A stretch of 64,000 nt of DNA from Stenotrophomonas rhizophila (GTDB taxonomy: Bacteria; Pseudomonadota; Gammaproteobacteria; Xanthomonadales; Xanthomonadaceae). Position 1 is the stretch's first letter. Each line of letters begins with the position of its first letter. Made by a program: the position numbers and the translations under genes. Of this stretch, positions 44,944 to 55,890 are shown piece after piece. Where the stretch lies: assembly GCF_007667275.1 (NCBI RefSeq), contig NZ_VDQT01000001.1, forward strand, positions 744,001 to 808,000. The letters are read 5' to 3'. The notes under the pieces were generated by a model. The model searched no databases. It was not told the origin of the DNA and was given only the letters and a program-made list of their open reading frames with translations.

Positions 44944-46092
44944 TCAGGCGCCCGGCACCGGTGCGTCCTGCGCGATCAGGCCGGCCTGCTTCAACTCGGC
45001 CCAGAACTCCGCCGGGATCGCGACCGACATCGAGGCCACGTTGGCCTGTACCTGTTCGGCGGTGCGCGCGCCCGGAATCACCGCCGACACCACCTCGGGT
45101 GCATCGGCGAACTGCAGCGCCGCGGTGCGCAGGTCGACACCGTGGCGATCGCAGATCGCCTGGACCGCGGCGCGCTTTTTCGGCGCCCACGCCGGTACCG
45201 TGCCGTCGTAGAGATAGCGATCGCGACCGGCAAGATAGCCGGCCAGTAGGGGCGCGCCCACCATTACCGAGGCGCCGTGCCGCGCGATCGCGGGGAAGGT
45301 GTCGCGCAGCGCCGCTTCATGGTCCAGCAGCGAGTACTGGCAGGCCAGCAGGAAGATGTCCGGGTCGGCCTCCTCGATCGCGCGCAGGGCCGGTTCGGGA
45401 CGGTTGACGCCAAAACCCCACGCCTTGATCAGGCCTTCCTCGCGCATCCGGGTCAGCGCCGGCATGGCGCCCTTGGCCGCTTCGGCAAAACGCTGCTCCC
45501 ACGGCATCCCCAGATCCTTCTCGTTGTCCGGCGACAGGTCGTGGATGTACACCACGTCCAGCTGCGCCACGCCCAGCCGGTTGAGGCTGTCCTCCACCGA
45601 GCGGCGCACGCCGTCGGCCGAGTAGTCATAGCGATAGAGGAACGGCGACGGCTCCTTCCACATGGTCGGCTGCAGCGCGCCGGCGGTCGCGGTCAGCAGC
45701 CGCCCCACCTTGGTCGACAGGGTGTACTCGCGCGCCGGATGGTTGTGCAGGTGGTGGCCGAAACGCCGCTCGCTCAGGCCCAGCCCATACCAGGGCGAGG
45801 TGTCGAAACACCGCACGCCCGCAGCATAGGCGGCGGCCAGCGTCTGTTCGCTCTGCGCGTCGGTCGCTGGCGCAAACCCGTTGCCCACCGCGACACCGCC
45901 CAGTCCCAGCCGGGTGTGCGGACGGAACCGACCTTTCCCGGTGGACGGGTTGGTGGCAAGCGGCCGGGCACTGGCGCGGCCGCGCGTGGGCAGCACGCTG
46001 CCGGGACCGGCGGACTGCGCCATGAGCGTGGAGCTGGCCAGCGCGGCGGTGCCGGCGGCGGCAACGGAAAGGAAATGGCGACGTGCGTTCAC
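44944..46092 (-). CDS. Tat-exported aldo/keto reductase
   Basis: A 382-residue aldo/keto reductase with an N-terminal twin-arginine signal (NARRHFLSVAAAGTAALASS), which suggests export after folding. The catalytic tetrad is present: Asp in CFDTSPWYG, Tyr in the same motif, Lys in LSTKVGRLL and His in VVYIHDLSP. The subfamily resembles D-threo-aldose (fucose) dehydrogenases. The physiological substrate is unknown, and a periplasmic NAD(P)-type reductase would be unusual unless cofactor is loaded before export. Confidence 0.85.
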   Translation of the reverse strand: MNARRHFLSVAAAGTAALASSTLMAQSAGPGSVLPTRGRASARPLATNPSTGKGRFRPHTRLGLGGVAVGNGFAPATDAQSEQTLAAAYAAGVRCFDTSPWYGLGLSERRFGHHLHNHPAREYTLSTKVGRLLTATAGALQPTMWKEPSPFLYRYDYSADGVRRSVEDSLNRLGVAQLDVVYIHDLSPDNEKDLGMPWEQRFAEAAKGAMPALTRMREEGLIKAWGFGVNRPEPALRAIEEADPDIFLLACQYSLLDHEAALRDTFPAIARHGASVMVGAPLLAGYLAGRDRYLYDGTVPAWAPKKRAAVQAICDRHGVDLRTAALQFADAPEVVSAVIPGARTAEQVQANVASMSVAIPAEFWAELKQAGLIAQDAPVPGA

Positions 46093-46194
46093 GGCGGCTC
46101 CTGCTGCAGGGGGAAGCTCCTACCCTCGCAGGTGGCCGGTGGACAGCGTGCGGCGACAGCGTCAACGCAGTGGCAACAGGCGCACGCGGCAGGC

Positions 46195-46237
46195 AAAGAA
46201 AAAGGCCTTCGTACTTGCGTACGAAGGCCTTTTCTTT
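46195..46237 (-). terminator. terminator after tRNA-Ser
   Basis: A perfect stem AAAAGGCCTTCGTA / TACGAAGGCCTTTT with loop CTTGCG, flanked by A and T tracts; positioned just past the 3' end of the minus-strand tRNA-Ser. Confidence 0.9.
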
Positions 46238-46239
46238 AC

Positions 46240-46332
46240 TGGCGGAGCGGGAGGGATTCGAACCCTCGATACAGTTTTTGGCCGTATACTCCCTTAGCAG
46301 GGGAGCCCCTTCAGCCACTCGGGCACCGCTCC
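46240..46332 (-). tRNA. tRNA-Ser (GCT)
   Basis: A 93-base class II tRNA on the minus strand: acceptor GGAGCGG/CCGCTCC, anticodon loop CTGCTAA (anticodon GCT), a long variable arm (TATACGGCC...), T-loop GGTTCGAATCC and encoded CCA. It reads AGC/AGU. Confidence 0.95.
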
Positions 46333-46412
46333 AGATTCCGTGTTTCGCCGCTGCGTGTTTCTTCTCAGCGGGGGCGCGAAGAATAACGTTTTTCACACCC
46401 CAACGTAAAGCC

Positions 46413-46643
46413 TTAATCGGAAGAATTTTCACTTCCGGATGCGTTCGGCTCGTCGCCGCGCTGGATGCGCTGGTAAATCTCTTCGCGGTGCACGGCCACG
46501 TCCTTCGCTGCGGTGATACCGATACGCACCTGATTGCCCTTGACGCCGAGCACGGTCACGGTGACCAGGGAATTCAGGCCACCCGCTGCGTTCGAGCCAT
46601 CGATCATCAGGGTTTCGCCTACGCGGCGAGTCAGGATCAACAT
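46413..46643 (-). CDS. csrA: carbon storage regulator CsrA (RsmA) with loop insertion
   Basis: CsrA binds GGA motifs in mRNA leaders to block or promote translation. The 76-residue protein starts [14 protein letters not shown] and has the RNA-contact arginine region [13 protein letters not shown]. Between ETLMI and VTVTVLG most CsrA proteins have a two- or three-residue GD turn; here there are about twelve residues ([12 protein letters not shown]), an insertion of about nine. Core RNA-binding residues are kept. The start is the ATG at 46643. alaS is 141 bases upstream on the same strand and a GacA-like regulator is at 21 kb. Confidence 0.93.
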   Translation of the reverse strand: MLILTRRVGETLMIDGSNAAGGLNSLVTVTVLGVKGNQVRIGITAAKDVAVHREEIYQRIQRGDEPNASGSENSSD

Positions 46644-46784
46644 TTTTGCAAATCTCCAGGGAACCGGTGGATTTTCCCCACCGGCTCGGCGCCCCCTGGG
46701 GGAACGCCACACGACAAAGGGAAAGGATTAGCCATAGTACCGTCAGCCCTCCCGAGCCATCAAGGAGCAGGAGGCGTCAGGCGT

Positions 46785-49433
46785 TCAGATACGGGGGGTG
46801 ACCCAGTCCACGACGGCGGCCAGTGCAGAAGCAAGGGCGGGCCCGTCCTCACCACCACCCTGGGCGAGGTCCGGGCGGCCGCCGCCCTTGCCCCCGATCT
46901 GACTGGCGATATGGGACAACAGTTCCCCGGCCTTTACCTTGCCCGTTGCACTGCCGTTCACGCCGGCCACGAGCGCGGCCTTGCCGTCCTGGGCACCGGC
47001 CAGCACGATCACCGCGTCGCCCAGCTGCTGCTTCAGGCGGTCGATCGCTTCACGCAGCGCCTTGGCGTCGAAACCTTCCAGACGCGCGGCAAGAATCTTG
47101 ACGCCTTTGACCTCGACTGCGCTGGAGCCCAGATCCGACGTCGCACCGGCAGCCTGTTTGGCCTTGAGCGACTCCAGTTCGCGTTCCAGCTTCTTCTGGC
47201 GCTCGCCGAGCTGGCGGACCTTGTCGACCACGTCGCCGGCATTGCCGCCGAGCAGTGCGGCGGCTTCGGCCAGCTGTGCTTCTTCGTGCGCGACGTAGTC
47301 CAGCGCGCCCTGCCCGGTCACCGCCTCGATGCGGCGCACGCCCGAGGACACGCCGCCTTCGGAAGTGATCTTGAACAGGCCGATATCACCGGTGCGCGTC
47401 ACGTGGGTGCCGCCGCACAGTTCGGTGGAGTAGTCGCCCATCTTCAGCACGCGCACGTTCTCGCCGTACTTTTCGCCGAACAGGGCCATCGCGCCAAAGT
47501 CCAGCGCTTCCTGCATGGCCATGGTGTGCACTTCGGCGGCGTTGTTGGCCCGCACCTGCTCGTTGACCTTGCGCTCGATCACCGCCAGTTCGTCGGCACT
47601 GATCGGCTGGAAGTGGGAGAAGTCGAAACGCAGGCGGTCCGGCGCGACCAGCGAGCCCTTCTGCTGCACGTGCGTGCCCAGCACTTCGCGCAGGGCGGCG
47701 TGCAGCAGGTGGGTAGCGGAGTGGTTGAGGATGGTGGCGCCACGGCGCTGGCCGTCGATCTGGCCACTGAGCACGTCGCCGACCTTCAGGCTGCCCTGGG
47801 TCAGCGTGGCGACGTGGCCATGGAACTGGCCGGCGAACTTCTGCGTATCGCTGACCTGCAGCTGCACGCCGTTGCCGAGCAGCTGGCCGGTGTCACCGAC
47901 CTGGCCGCCGGACTCGGCGTAGAACGGCGTTTTGTCAGTGAGCACGATGAGCTCGTCACCGGCCTGCGCGCTGTCGACCGGGCGCCCGTCCTTGAGCAGG
48001 GCCACCACGGTCAGGCCGTCGGCCTGCAGGCTGTCATAGCCGAGGAAAGCGGTGGGCGTCAGGGTGGCGACCAGTTCGGCCGACAGGGTCACGCCGCCGC
48101 CGAACTTGCCGCCCTTGCGGCCGTCGTCGCGCTGCTTTTCCATCGCCGCGTTGAAGCCGTCGATGTCCACCGTCAGGTCGCGCTCGCGCGCGATGTCCTG
48201 GGTGAGGTCGAGCGGGAAGCCGTAGGTGTCGTACAGGCGGAAGGCATCGACGCCCGGAATGACGCCGTTGCTCACCTGCGCGGCGACGTCGTCGAAGATC
48301 TTCATGCCCGAGTCGAGGGTCTGCGCGAAGCGCTCTTCTTCGGCCTGCAGCGCACGCACCACGGTGTCGGCCTGGGCCGGCAGTTCGGCGTAGGCCTCGC
48401 CCATCTGTTCGACCAGGGTCGGAACCAGCTTGCTGAAGAACGGCTGGCGCACGCCCAGCATCCAGCCATGGCGCAGGGCGCGGCGGATGATACGGCGCAG
48501 CACATAGCCGCGACCTTCGTTGGACGGCAGCACGCCATCGACGATCAGGAACGAGCAGGCGCGGATGTGATCGGCGATCACGCGCAGCGATTTGTTCTCC
48601 AGGTCGGCCATGCCGGTCAATTCGCTGGCCTTGCGGATCAGCGCCTGGAACAGGTCGATTTCATAGTTGGTGTGCACGTGCTGCAGGATCGCGGCAAGGC
48701 GCTCCAGGCCCATGCCGGTGTCCACGCACGGCGCCGGCAGCGGCACCAGGGTGCCGTCCGGCTGGCGGTCGAACTGCATGAACACCAGGTTCCAGATTTC
48801 GATGTAGCGATCGCCGTCTTCGTCCGGCGAGCCGGGCGGGCCCCCGGCGATATGGTCGCCATGGTCGTAAAAGATCTCGGTGCAAGGGCCGCAGGGGCCG
48901 GTGTCGGCCATCTGCCAGAAGTTGTCCGAGGCAAACGGTGCGCCCTTGTTGTCGCCGATGCGCACGATGCGCGCTTCCGGAATGCCGACCATGTCGCGCC
49001 ACAGCGCGTAGGCCTCGTCATCGGTCTGGTACACCGTGACCAGCAGGCGGTCGGCGGGCAGCTTCCAGACCTGGGTCAGCAGCTCCCAGGCCCAGGCGAT
49101 GGCGTCCTTCTTGAAGTAGTCGCCGAACGACCAGTTGCCCAGCATTTCAAAGAAGGTGTGGTGGCGCGCGGTGTAGCCGACCTGGTCCAGGTCGTTGTGC
49201 TTGCCGCCGGCGCGCAGGCAGCGCTGCACGTCGGCCGCGCGCACATAGCTGCGCTTCTCGGCGCCAAGGAACACGTCCTTGAACTGCACCATGCCGGAAT
49301 TGGTGAACAGCAGGGTCGGGTCGTTACCCGGCACCAGCGGCGCCGACGGCACGATGGTGTGGCCCTTGCCCTTGAAGAATTCAAGGAAGTCGCTGCGGAT
49401 CTGGGAGGTGGTGAACTTGGCGGATTCGGTCAT
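46785..49433 (-). CDS. alaS: alanyl-tRNA synthetase
   Basis: AlaS charges tRNA-Ala and clears mischarged Ser/Gly. The 882-residue protein has the class II catalytic core ([31 protein letters not shown]), the editing-site zinc ligands HSATHLLHA and CGGTHV, and the C-terminal Gly-rich C-Ala domain ([17 protein letters not shown]). The start at 49433 ([13 protein letters not shown]) fits the family better than the upstream ATG at 49496. It lies downstream of recX. Confidence 0.97.
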   Translation of the reverse strand: MTESAKFTTSQIRSDFLEFFKGKGHTIVPSAPLVPGNDPTLLFTNSGMVQFKDVFLGAEKRSYVRAADVQRCLRAGGKHNDLDQVGYTARHHTFFEMLGNWSFGDYFKKDAIAWAWELLTQVWKLPADRLLVTVYQTDDEAYALWRDMVGIPEARIVRIGDNKGAPFASDNFWQMADTGPCGPCTEIFYDHGDHIAGGPPGSPDEDGDRYIEIWNLVFMQFDRQPDGTLVPLPAPCVDTGMGLERLAAILQHVHTNYEIDLFQALIRKASELTGMADLENKSLRVIADHIRACSFLIVDGVLPSNEGRGYVLRRIIRRALRHGWMLGVRQPFFSKLVPTLVEQMGEAYAELPAQADTVVRALQAEEERFAQTLDSGMKIFDDVAAQVSNGVIPGVDAFRLYDTYGFPLDLTQDIARERDLTVDIDGFNAAMEKQRDDGRKGGKFGGGVTLSAELVATLTPTAFLGYDSLQADGLTVVALLKDGRPVDSAQAGDELIVLTDKTPFYAESGGQVGDTGQLLGNGVQLQVSDTQKFAGQFHGHVATLTQGSLKVGDVLSGQIDGQRRGATILNHSATHLLHAALREVLGTHVQQKGSLVAPDRLRFDFSHFQPISADELAVIERKVNEQVRANNAAEVHTMAMQEALDFGAMALFGEKYGENVRVLKMGDYSTELCGGTHVTRTGDIGLFKITSEGGVSSGVRRIEAVTGQGALDYVAHEEAQLAEAAALLGGNAGDVVDKVRQLGERQKKLERELESLKAKQAAGATSDLGSSAVEVKGVKILAARLEGFDAKALREAIDRLKQQLGDAVIVLAGAQDGKAALVAGVNGSATGKVKAGELLSHIASQIGGKGGGRPDLAQGGGEDGPALASALAAVVDWVTPRI

Positions 49434-49567
49434 GGGGGGCTGGCTGTCTGCGGGCCGGTCGGCCCCTGGCACGCGGCCCCTATGGCCGGGTGTCACCTAC
49501 GGGACCGCCGAAACCACAAAGGGTAACAGGCCCGGGGCGTGGGGACACGTCGTGCGCGTCTGGGCGG

Positions 49568-50059
49568 TCATTCATCCAGGTCGAAGCGCGTGGCGCGGCG
49601 GATGCTGTCGCCGTCGAAACCCCGGCGGGCCAGCAGATCGACCGCCTTGCGGCGCTGGGGCAGCTCCTGCGGCCCGGCCTCGCCAAACCGGCGCCGGACC
49701 AGGTCCCGGGCATTCTCGACCCAGTCACCCTCGAAGGTTTCCATGGCGGCCGCGATCTGCTCGCTGTCCAGGCCATGGGTACCCAGTTCGGCGCGGATAT
49801 GGATGGGCCCGTAACCGGTGTTGGCGCGGACCCGGACCATGTTCTCGGCAAAGCGGGTGTCGTCCTGCCAGCCGGCTTCAGTGAGCTTGTCCACGGCAGC
49901 GGCGGCGTCGTCGGTGTCGATCCCGCGTGCGGTGAGTTTGCGGGTCAGTTCCTTGCGCGAATGCTCGCGGCGTACCAGCAGGCCAAGCGCGCGTTGGACC
50001 GGGGTCTGTTCACGGGCGCGGCGCTTGCGGCCGGGTGCCGGGGCGTCTGGGTCGTGCAT
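49568..50059 (-). CDS. recX: RecA regulator RecX
   Basis: RecX inhibits RecA filament growth. The 163-residue protein is built of three-helix repeats with the conserved [20 protein letters not shown], the [21 protein letters not shown] segment and a C-terminal [12 protein letters not shown]. The start is the ATG at 50059; a longer frame runs into recA and is not homologous. It follows recA by 109 bases, as usual. Confidence 0.94.
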   Translation of the reverse strand: MHDPDAPAPGRKRRAREQTPVQRALGLLVRREHSRKELTRKLTARGIDTDDAAAAVDKLTEAGWQDDTRFAENMVRVRANTGYGPIHIRAELGTHGLDSEQIAAAMETFEGDWVENARDLVRRRFGEAGPQELPQRRKAVDLLARRGFDGDSIRRATRFDLDE

Positions 50060-50168
50060 GGGCACCTCGATGAATTGCGCCGTCCGTGGCGCTCCCCCCG
50101 TCGGGGGAATGTTGAACCCCGGGACAGGGCGAGCGTCACTGACGGCGCTGCCCTGCCCCGCAGGAAAC

Positions 50169-51212
<1,044 letters not shown>

Positions 51213-51414
51213 CGGATTGGTCCTTGCAGAGGTCATGTCGTTGGAGGTGATGTCTTTGGAGGTCTTCTTGGCCACGGGGTCACTTTAAAGTTGGCGTATC
51301 GCACAGGCTGAGATTCTGCCCGGCATTCGGAAAAAAATTATCGGACATCCGTACCAACCTCAGCAGAACCAGAGAATCGCCACAAAAGACCGTGCATTTC
51401 AGGCATGGAAGGGA

Positions 51415-52065
51415 TCAGCGGTTGGGCCGCAGCAGTCCGCAGTACAGCCCCTCGATGGCGAAGTCCTGGTCGGGCAGGACTTCGATGGGCTGGTAATCCG
51501 GGTTGCGCGGCAGCAGCCGGATCCGGTCCTTGCCCATTTTCAGCAGCTTGACGGTGATCTCGTCATCGATCCGGGCCACCACGATCTGTCCCGAACGGGC
51601 ATCGCGGGTGCGATGGACGCCGATCAGGTCGCCATCGAAGATGCCTTCGTCGATCATGGAATCGCCCTGGACCTTGAGCAGGTAGTCCGGCGCCGGCGAG
51701 AAGAACACCCGGTCCAGCACCACGAAATCGTCCGAGCCGATGTCGGCGCCGATCGGCAGGCCGGCGGCGACCCGCCCGAGCACCGGCAGGCGCAGCACGT
51801 GGTCGGGCAGCGCCGGCACCGCCAGCGAGGCCGGCAGGCCCTCCTGCAGCGGCGGCGCCTGGACCAGCCGGATGCCGCGCGCCTGGCCGGGGATGCGACG
51901 GATCGCCCCGGCCTGTTCCAGCGCTTCCAGGTGGTACTGCGCGGCCCGCACGCCCTTGAAGCCGAACGCGCGGGCGATTTCCGTCTGCGACGGCGGCGCG
52001 CCGTCGGTCTCGATGCGCTCGGCGATCAACTGCAGGATCGCCTGCTGGGTATCGGTAAGGTCCAT
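51415..52065 (-). CDS. lexA: SOS repressor LexA
   Basis: LexA represses DNA-damage genes until RecA triggers self-cleavage. The 216-residue protein has a winged helix-turn-helix (PSQTEIARAFGFKGVRAAQYHL), the cleavage site Ala101-Gly102 (GRVAAGLPIG), nucleophile Ser136 (QGDSMIDEG) and general base Lys173 (ITVKLLKMG). The ATG at 52065 is used. A perfect palindromic operator starts three bases upstream. The order lexA-recA-recX is that of other Xanthomonadaceae. Confidence 0.96.
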   Translation of the reverse strand: MDLTDTQQAILQLIAERIETDGAPPSQTEIARAFGFKGVRAAQYHLEALEQAGAIRRIPGQARGIRLVQAPPLQEGLPASLAVPALPDHVLRLPVLGRVAAGLPIGADIGSDDFVVLDRVFFSPAPDYLLKVQGDSMIDEGIFDGDLIGVHRTRDARSGQIVVARIDDEITVKLLKMGKDRIRLLPRNPDYQPIEVLPDQDFAIEGLYCGLLRPNR

Positions 52066-52067
52066 GG

Positions 52068-52086
52068 TTAGTAGTAATACTACTAA
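52068..52086. promoter_or_regulatory. LexA box of lexA
   Basis: TTAGTAGTAATACTACTAA is a perfect 19-base palindrome containing TTAG-N6-TACTA, the operator type known for Xanthomonas and Xylella LexA. It ends two bases before the lexA ATG, so binding would block both transcription and initiation, giving autoregulation. Confidence 0.93.
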
Positions 52087-52136
52087 CACCTGATCGGCAC
52101 AAGTGCCCCGATCAAAAAAGCGGAGAGCAGCCACGC

Positions 52137-52220
52137 AGGGCGTGGCTCTACGTCGGTCGGGCCATCGCAATGCGCGACGACCTCGTAGCACCAGGTGTAG
52201 ATCCACGCCCTGCGTGGAGA
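52137..52220. repeat. SMAG-type pair upstream of lexA
   Basis: GCAGCCACGCAGGGCGTGGCTCTAC (ends 52151) faces GTAGATCCACGCCCTGCGTGG (from 52197). They occupy the 267-base gap between lexA and the ABC1 kinase gene; nothing else is seen there except the repeat at 52334. Confidence 0.85.
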
Positions 52221-52333
52221 CCGCGCGCAGCGCGGCAATGTGTCCGAAGCCGCACCCGCCCTCTTCCGGCCATCCGTCCAACGTTTAGAGGTGCCGAAGC
52301 CGCCGGTCAGGTGTCATGACGCCGTACGAAGGG

Positions 52334-52357
52334 CAGCCGACCAACGGTCGGCTCTAC
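52334..52357. repeat. SMAG repeat at ABC1 kinase end
   Basis: GCAGCCGACCAACGGTCGGCTCTAC-type palindrome. Its CTAC provides the TAG stop (52354-52356) of the minus-strand ABC1 kinase gene. Confidence 0.85.
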
Positions 52358-54027
52358 CGCCCCGACCGCCAGATGGAAAACAGGATCCACACCCCGCACA
52401 ACCCCGCCCCCACGAAGCCGGCCACGCCCAGCGCCAGCAACCAGCGGCTGGAAAGCCCGCCCACGCTGTGCATCACGATCGACGAGCCGATGATCAACGC
52501 GGCGGTGATCACCCCCACCACCAGGCGGTTGGCAGCACGATTGACCTGCTCGCCGAAGCCCTGCAGCGCCGTCGTTTCCACTTTGAGCTGCAGGCGCCCG
52601 CGGCGCGCCATCTGCACCAGCCGGCGCACGTCGCGCGGCAGGTCGCCGGCCAGCTCGAGCAGGCCGACCACGCTGCGCTTGCCCCGCTTGAGCAGGGCCG
52701 AGGGCGCGAAGCGCTGCCACATGACCCGCTCCAGGAACGGGCGCGCGGCAGTGGCCATGTCGAACTGCGGGTCGAGCTGGCGGCCCATGCCTTCCAGGGT
52801 CAGGAAGGTCTTGATCATCAGCGCCAGATCGGCGGGCAGGGTCAGCCCGTACTGGCGCAGGATCTGGGTGATGTTGCCCAGCATCAGGCCCATGTGCAGG
52901 TCCTTGAGCGGCACCCCGCGGTACTGGTCGACGAAGCTGCTGATGTCCTGCTGCAGCCGCGATTCGTCCACCTCGATGCCACCGGACCAGTCCAGCAGCA
53001 CGTCGGTCACCGCTTCGGGCTCCTGCGCCACCAGGCCATGCAGCAGCTGCGCGACCTGGAACCGGCGCTGCTCGGAGATCGCCCCGACCATGCCGAAGTC
53101 GATCACACCGATCCGGCCATCGCGCAGGTAGATGATGTTGCCCGGGTGCGGGTCTGCGTGGAAACAGCCATCTTCCAGCACCATCTTCAGCACGATGCGG
53201 GCACCGGTGCGGGCCAGCCGCACCCGGTCCAGGCCGGCGGCATCCACGCCGGCCAGGTCGCGGCCGGGAATGCCGTCGACGAAATCCTGCACGTTCAGGC
53301 TTTCGCAGGTCCACTGCCAGTGCACGCTGGGAATCAGGATGTCGGTGCGCCCTGCGAAATTGCGCGCGATGCGTTCGGCGTTGCGGCACTCGGCGGCGAA
53401 ATCCAGTTCGCGCCGCAGCGACACCTGGAACTGCTGCACCACCTCGGCCGGACGGTAGCGCTGCAGGTCCGGCAGTCGCGCCTCGACGATCTCGGCCAGT
53501 CGCGCCAGCAGGCGCAGGTCGGCTTCGATCACGTCGCGGATGCCGGGGCGGCGGATCTTCAACACCACCGCGCGGCCATCGTGCAGGGTGGCGCGATGCG
53601 CCTGCGCCAGCGAGGCGGCCGCCATCGGCGTTTCATCCAGCCAGGCGAACACCTCGCTGGCCGGCGCGCCGAGGTCGGCCTCGAGCTGTTCGCGCACGGC
53701 CGCATAGGGCAGCGCAGGCACCGCGTTCTGCAGTTCGGAGAACTCGGCGATCCACTCCGGCGGAAACAGGTCGACGCGGGTAGCCAGTACCTGGCCGAGC
53801 TTGACGAAGGTCGGGCCGAGCTCCTCCATCGCACGCCGCACCCGCACCGGCGCGGTCATGCGCAGGATCTGCCCGGTATCGTTCCAGTGCAGCAGGCGGC
53901 CGGCACGTTCAAGCACATCGGCCAGGCCGATGCGGCGCACCAGGTCGCCGAAGCCGTAACGGATCAGGACCGAGGCGATTTCCTGCAGGCGCCCCAGGTC
54001 ACGGACGGTTCCCAGCGTTTCCCACAT
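52354..54027 (-). CDS. ABC1/AarF/UbiB-family atypical kinase
   Basis: A 557-residue UbiB-family protein. Diagnostic motifs are the N-terminal KLGQVLATR (KxGQ), the Ala-rich AAASLAQAHRA loop, VVLKIRRPGI (Lys), HADPHPGNIIY and GVIDFGMVG (metal-binding Asp). Two hydrophobic C-terminal helices (about 495-545) anchor it in the membrane. Family members aid ubiquinone synthesis or lipid handling. No other ubi genes are nearby, so whether this is the functional UbiB is open. pncC and hflX lie upstream on the same strand. Confidence 0.88.
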   Translation of the reverse strand: MWETLGTVRDLGRLQEIASVLIRYGFGDLVRRIGLADVLERAGRLLHWNDTGQILRMTAPVRVRRAMEELGPTFVKLGQVLATRVDLFPPEWIAEFSELQNAVPALPYAAVREQLEADLGAPASEVFAWLDETPMAAASLAQAHRATLHDGRAVVLKIRRPGIRDVIEADLRLLARLAEIVEARLPDLQRYRPAEVVQQFQVSLRRELDFAAECRNAERIARNFAGRTDILIPSVHWQWTCESLNVQDFVDGIPGRDLAGVDAAGLDRVRLARTGARIVLKMVLEDGCFHADPHPGNIIYLRDGRIGVIDFGMVGAISEQRRFQVAQLLHGLVAQEPEAVTDVLLDWSGGIEVDESRLQQDISSFVDQYRGVPLKDLHMGLMLGNITQILRQYGLTLPADLALMIKTFLTLEGMGRQLDPQFDMATAARPFLERVMWQRFAPSALLKRGKRSVVGLLELAGDLPRDVRRLVQMARRGRLQLKVETTALQGFGEQVNRAANRLVVGVITAALIIGSSIVMHSVGGLSSRWLLALGVAGFVGAGLCGVWILFSIWRSGR

Positions 54028-54062
54028 TGGCGCACCCTCGTTCGACCACCCGTCTCAGGATG

Positions 54063-54563
54063 TCACACCGCCGGGAAAATTCCCGTCAGCGCCTGCAGTA
54101 CGGTCTGGCGGCGGATCGCATCGCGGTCGCCGTCGAACTGGAACAGCTGCGCGCGGGCATAGCCGCCACGCTGTTTCCAGCCGATCCAGACACTGCCCAC
54201 CGGCTTGTCGGCGCTGCCGCCGCCCGGGCCGGCGATGCCGGTTACCGCCACCGCCATGCCGGCGCCGGAATTGACCAGCGCGCCGGAGACCATCTCCAGC
54301 ACGGTCTCGCGGCTCACCGCGCCGAACTGCTCCAGGGTCTGCGCGCGCACGCCAAGCAGGCGCTGCTTGGCTTCGTAGCTGTAGACCACCATCCCGCAGT
54401 CGAAGAAGGCCGACGAACCGGCAATGTCGGTCATCGCCTTGGCGATCCAGCCGCCACTGCAGCTTTCGGCCGTGACCAGCTGCAGCGATGCCTGCTGCAG
54501 GCGCTGTCCGACCTCGCGGGCGAGATCGGACAGGTCGGCGTCGGTGGGAACGGACGTCACCAT
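54063..54563 (-). CDS. pncC: CinA-family nicotinamide-nucleotide amidase PncC
   Basis: A 166-residue single-domain CinA C-terminal protein. These deamidate nicotinamide mononucleotide to nicotinate mononucleotide in NAD recycling. Motifs include VTAESCSGGWIAKAMTDIAGSS-type Ser-rich active site (near 35-55), YSYEAKQRLLGV, and VTGIAGPGGGSADKPVGSVW. It overlaps hflX by seven bases. Confidence 0.9.
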   Translation of the reverse strand: MVTSVPTDADLSDLAREVGQRLQQASLQLVTAESCSGGWIAKAMTDIAGSSAFFDCGMVVYSYEAKQRLLGVRAQTLEQFGAVSRETVLEMVSGALVNSGAGMAVAVTGIAGPGGGSADKPVGSVWIGWKQRGGYARAQLFQFDGDRDAIRRQTVLQALTGIFPAV

Positions 54564-55867
54564 TCCGGAACCTTCTCGGGCAGCAGCGCGCGGATCGGCG
54601 CGCCGTCGTCCGCCGCGGCCAGCTTCTCGGCTTCGGCGATCGGGATTTCCACCTGCAGCAGCCAGCCGTCCTCGTCGCTCTGTTCGCCGCGCACCACTTC
54701 GAGCTGGTGCAGGCGCGACCGCAGGCGACCGGCGGTCGGTGGCAGGCGCAGGTCGCCGCTGACGTGCTGCAGGCCCAGGCGCTTGCCCAGCACCGACTGC
54801 AGCAGGTCCAGGCCCAGCCCATCGCGCGCCGACATCCAGACCCGTTCGCGGCGGGCGCTGTCGGGGATGCCGTCCTGGCCGTCGTGACGGACCTCGCTGC
54901 CCTCGATGCGGTCGATCTTGTTGAACACCAGCAGCTGCGGCAGCTCGCCGGCGCCGACTTCGTTGAGCACCTCGTCGACCTGGGCGATGCGCTCTTCGCG
55001 ATGCGGATCGGCCGCGTCGACGACGTGCAGCAGGAAATCGGCTTCGCGCGCTTCGCTCAGGGTGGCGCGGAAGGCCGCGACCAGTTCGTGCGGCAGGTCG
55101 CGGACGAAGCCCACCGTGTCGGCCAGCACCACGTTGCCGCCCGGCACCGCGATGCGCCGCACGGTCGGGTCGAGGGTGGCGAACAGCTTGTCGGCCGCGT
55201 AGGCCTCGGCCCCGGTCAAGGCATTGAACAGGGTCGACTTGCCAGCATTGGTGTAGCCGACCAGCGCCACGCGCGGCAGCTCGCTGCGAACGCGCGCGCG
55301 GCGCATCTGGGTACGCTGCACTTCGACCTTCTCCAGCCGCTTCTGCAGCTGCTCGACCCGCTTCTGCAGCAGGCGACGGTCGGTTTCCAGCTGGGTTTCG
55401 CCCGGACCGCGCAGGCCTATCGAACCGCCGCGCTGGCGCTCCAGATGGGTCCAGCCACGGATCAGCCGCGTCGACATGTGGCGCAGCTGGGCCAGTTCGA
55501 CCTGCAGCTTGCCTTCATGGCTGTGCGCACGCTGGGCGAAGATGTCCAGGATCAGGCCGGTTCGGTCGATCACGCGGCGCTCGAGGAACCGCTCCAGGTT
55601 GCGCTCCTGCGACGGCGACAGCGCGTGGTTGACCAGCACCAGGTCGGCACCGGTGGCCTCGGCGGCTGCCTTGATTTCGTCGAGCTTGCCCGAGCCGATC
55701 AGCACCGACGGATTGGGCCGGTCGATGCGCGCGGTAAGGGTGGCCGCGATGCTGGCCCCGGCCGAGCGGGCCAGGTCGGTGAACTCTTCCAGCACGTCTT
55801 CTTCCAGCCGGCCAGCGTGCGGCTGGATCAGCAGCGCGTGTTCGCCTCGCTTTGAACGGTCAAACAC
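54557..55867 (-). CDS. hflX: ribosome-splitting GTPase HflX
   Basis: HflX is a GTP-binding factor that splits stalled or stressed 70S ribosomes. The 436-residue protein has the N-terminal HflX domain (LVLVNHALSPSQERNLE), a coiled linker (about 150-190), then the G domain: GYTNAGKSTLFN, DTVGFVRDLPHELV and FNKIDRI. It follows hfq by 23 bases, the standard miaA-hfq-hflX order. Confidence 0.96.
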   Translation of the reverse strand: MFDRSKRGEHALLIQPHAGRLEEDVLEEFTDLARSAGASIAATLTARIDRPNPSVLIGSGKLDEIKAAAEATGADLVLVNHALSPSQERNLERFLERRVIDRTGLILDIFAQRAHSHEGKLQVELAQLRHMSTRLIRGWTHLERQRGGSIGLRGPGETQLETDRRLLQKRVEQLQKRLEKVEVQRTQMRRARVRSELPRVALVGYTNAGKSTLFNALTGAEAYAADKLFATLDPTVRRIAVPGGNVVLADTVGFVRDLPHELVAAFRATLSEAREADFLLHVVDAADPHREERIAQVDEVLNEVGAGELPQLLVFNKIDRIEGSEVRHDGQDGIPDSARRERVWMSARDGLGLDLLQSVLGKRLGLQHVSGDLRLPPTAGRLRSRLHQLEVVRGEQSDEDGWLLQVEIPIAEAEKLAAADDGAPIRALLPEKVPEW

Positions 55868-55890
55868 GCGCGCCTCCGTTGTTGCTTACT

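Noticed and set aside
46083..49526. 1147-codon frame antisense to alaS, the longest open frame in the window
   Set aside because: Runs through tRNA-Ser, csrA and alaS on the other strand; a by-product of codon bias, not a giant gene.
51276..51414. LexA box upstream of recA
   Set aside because: Searched both strands for TTAG-N6-TACTA and close variants; none seen.
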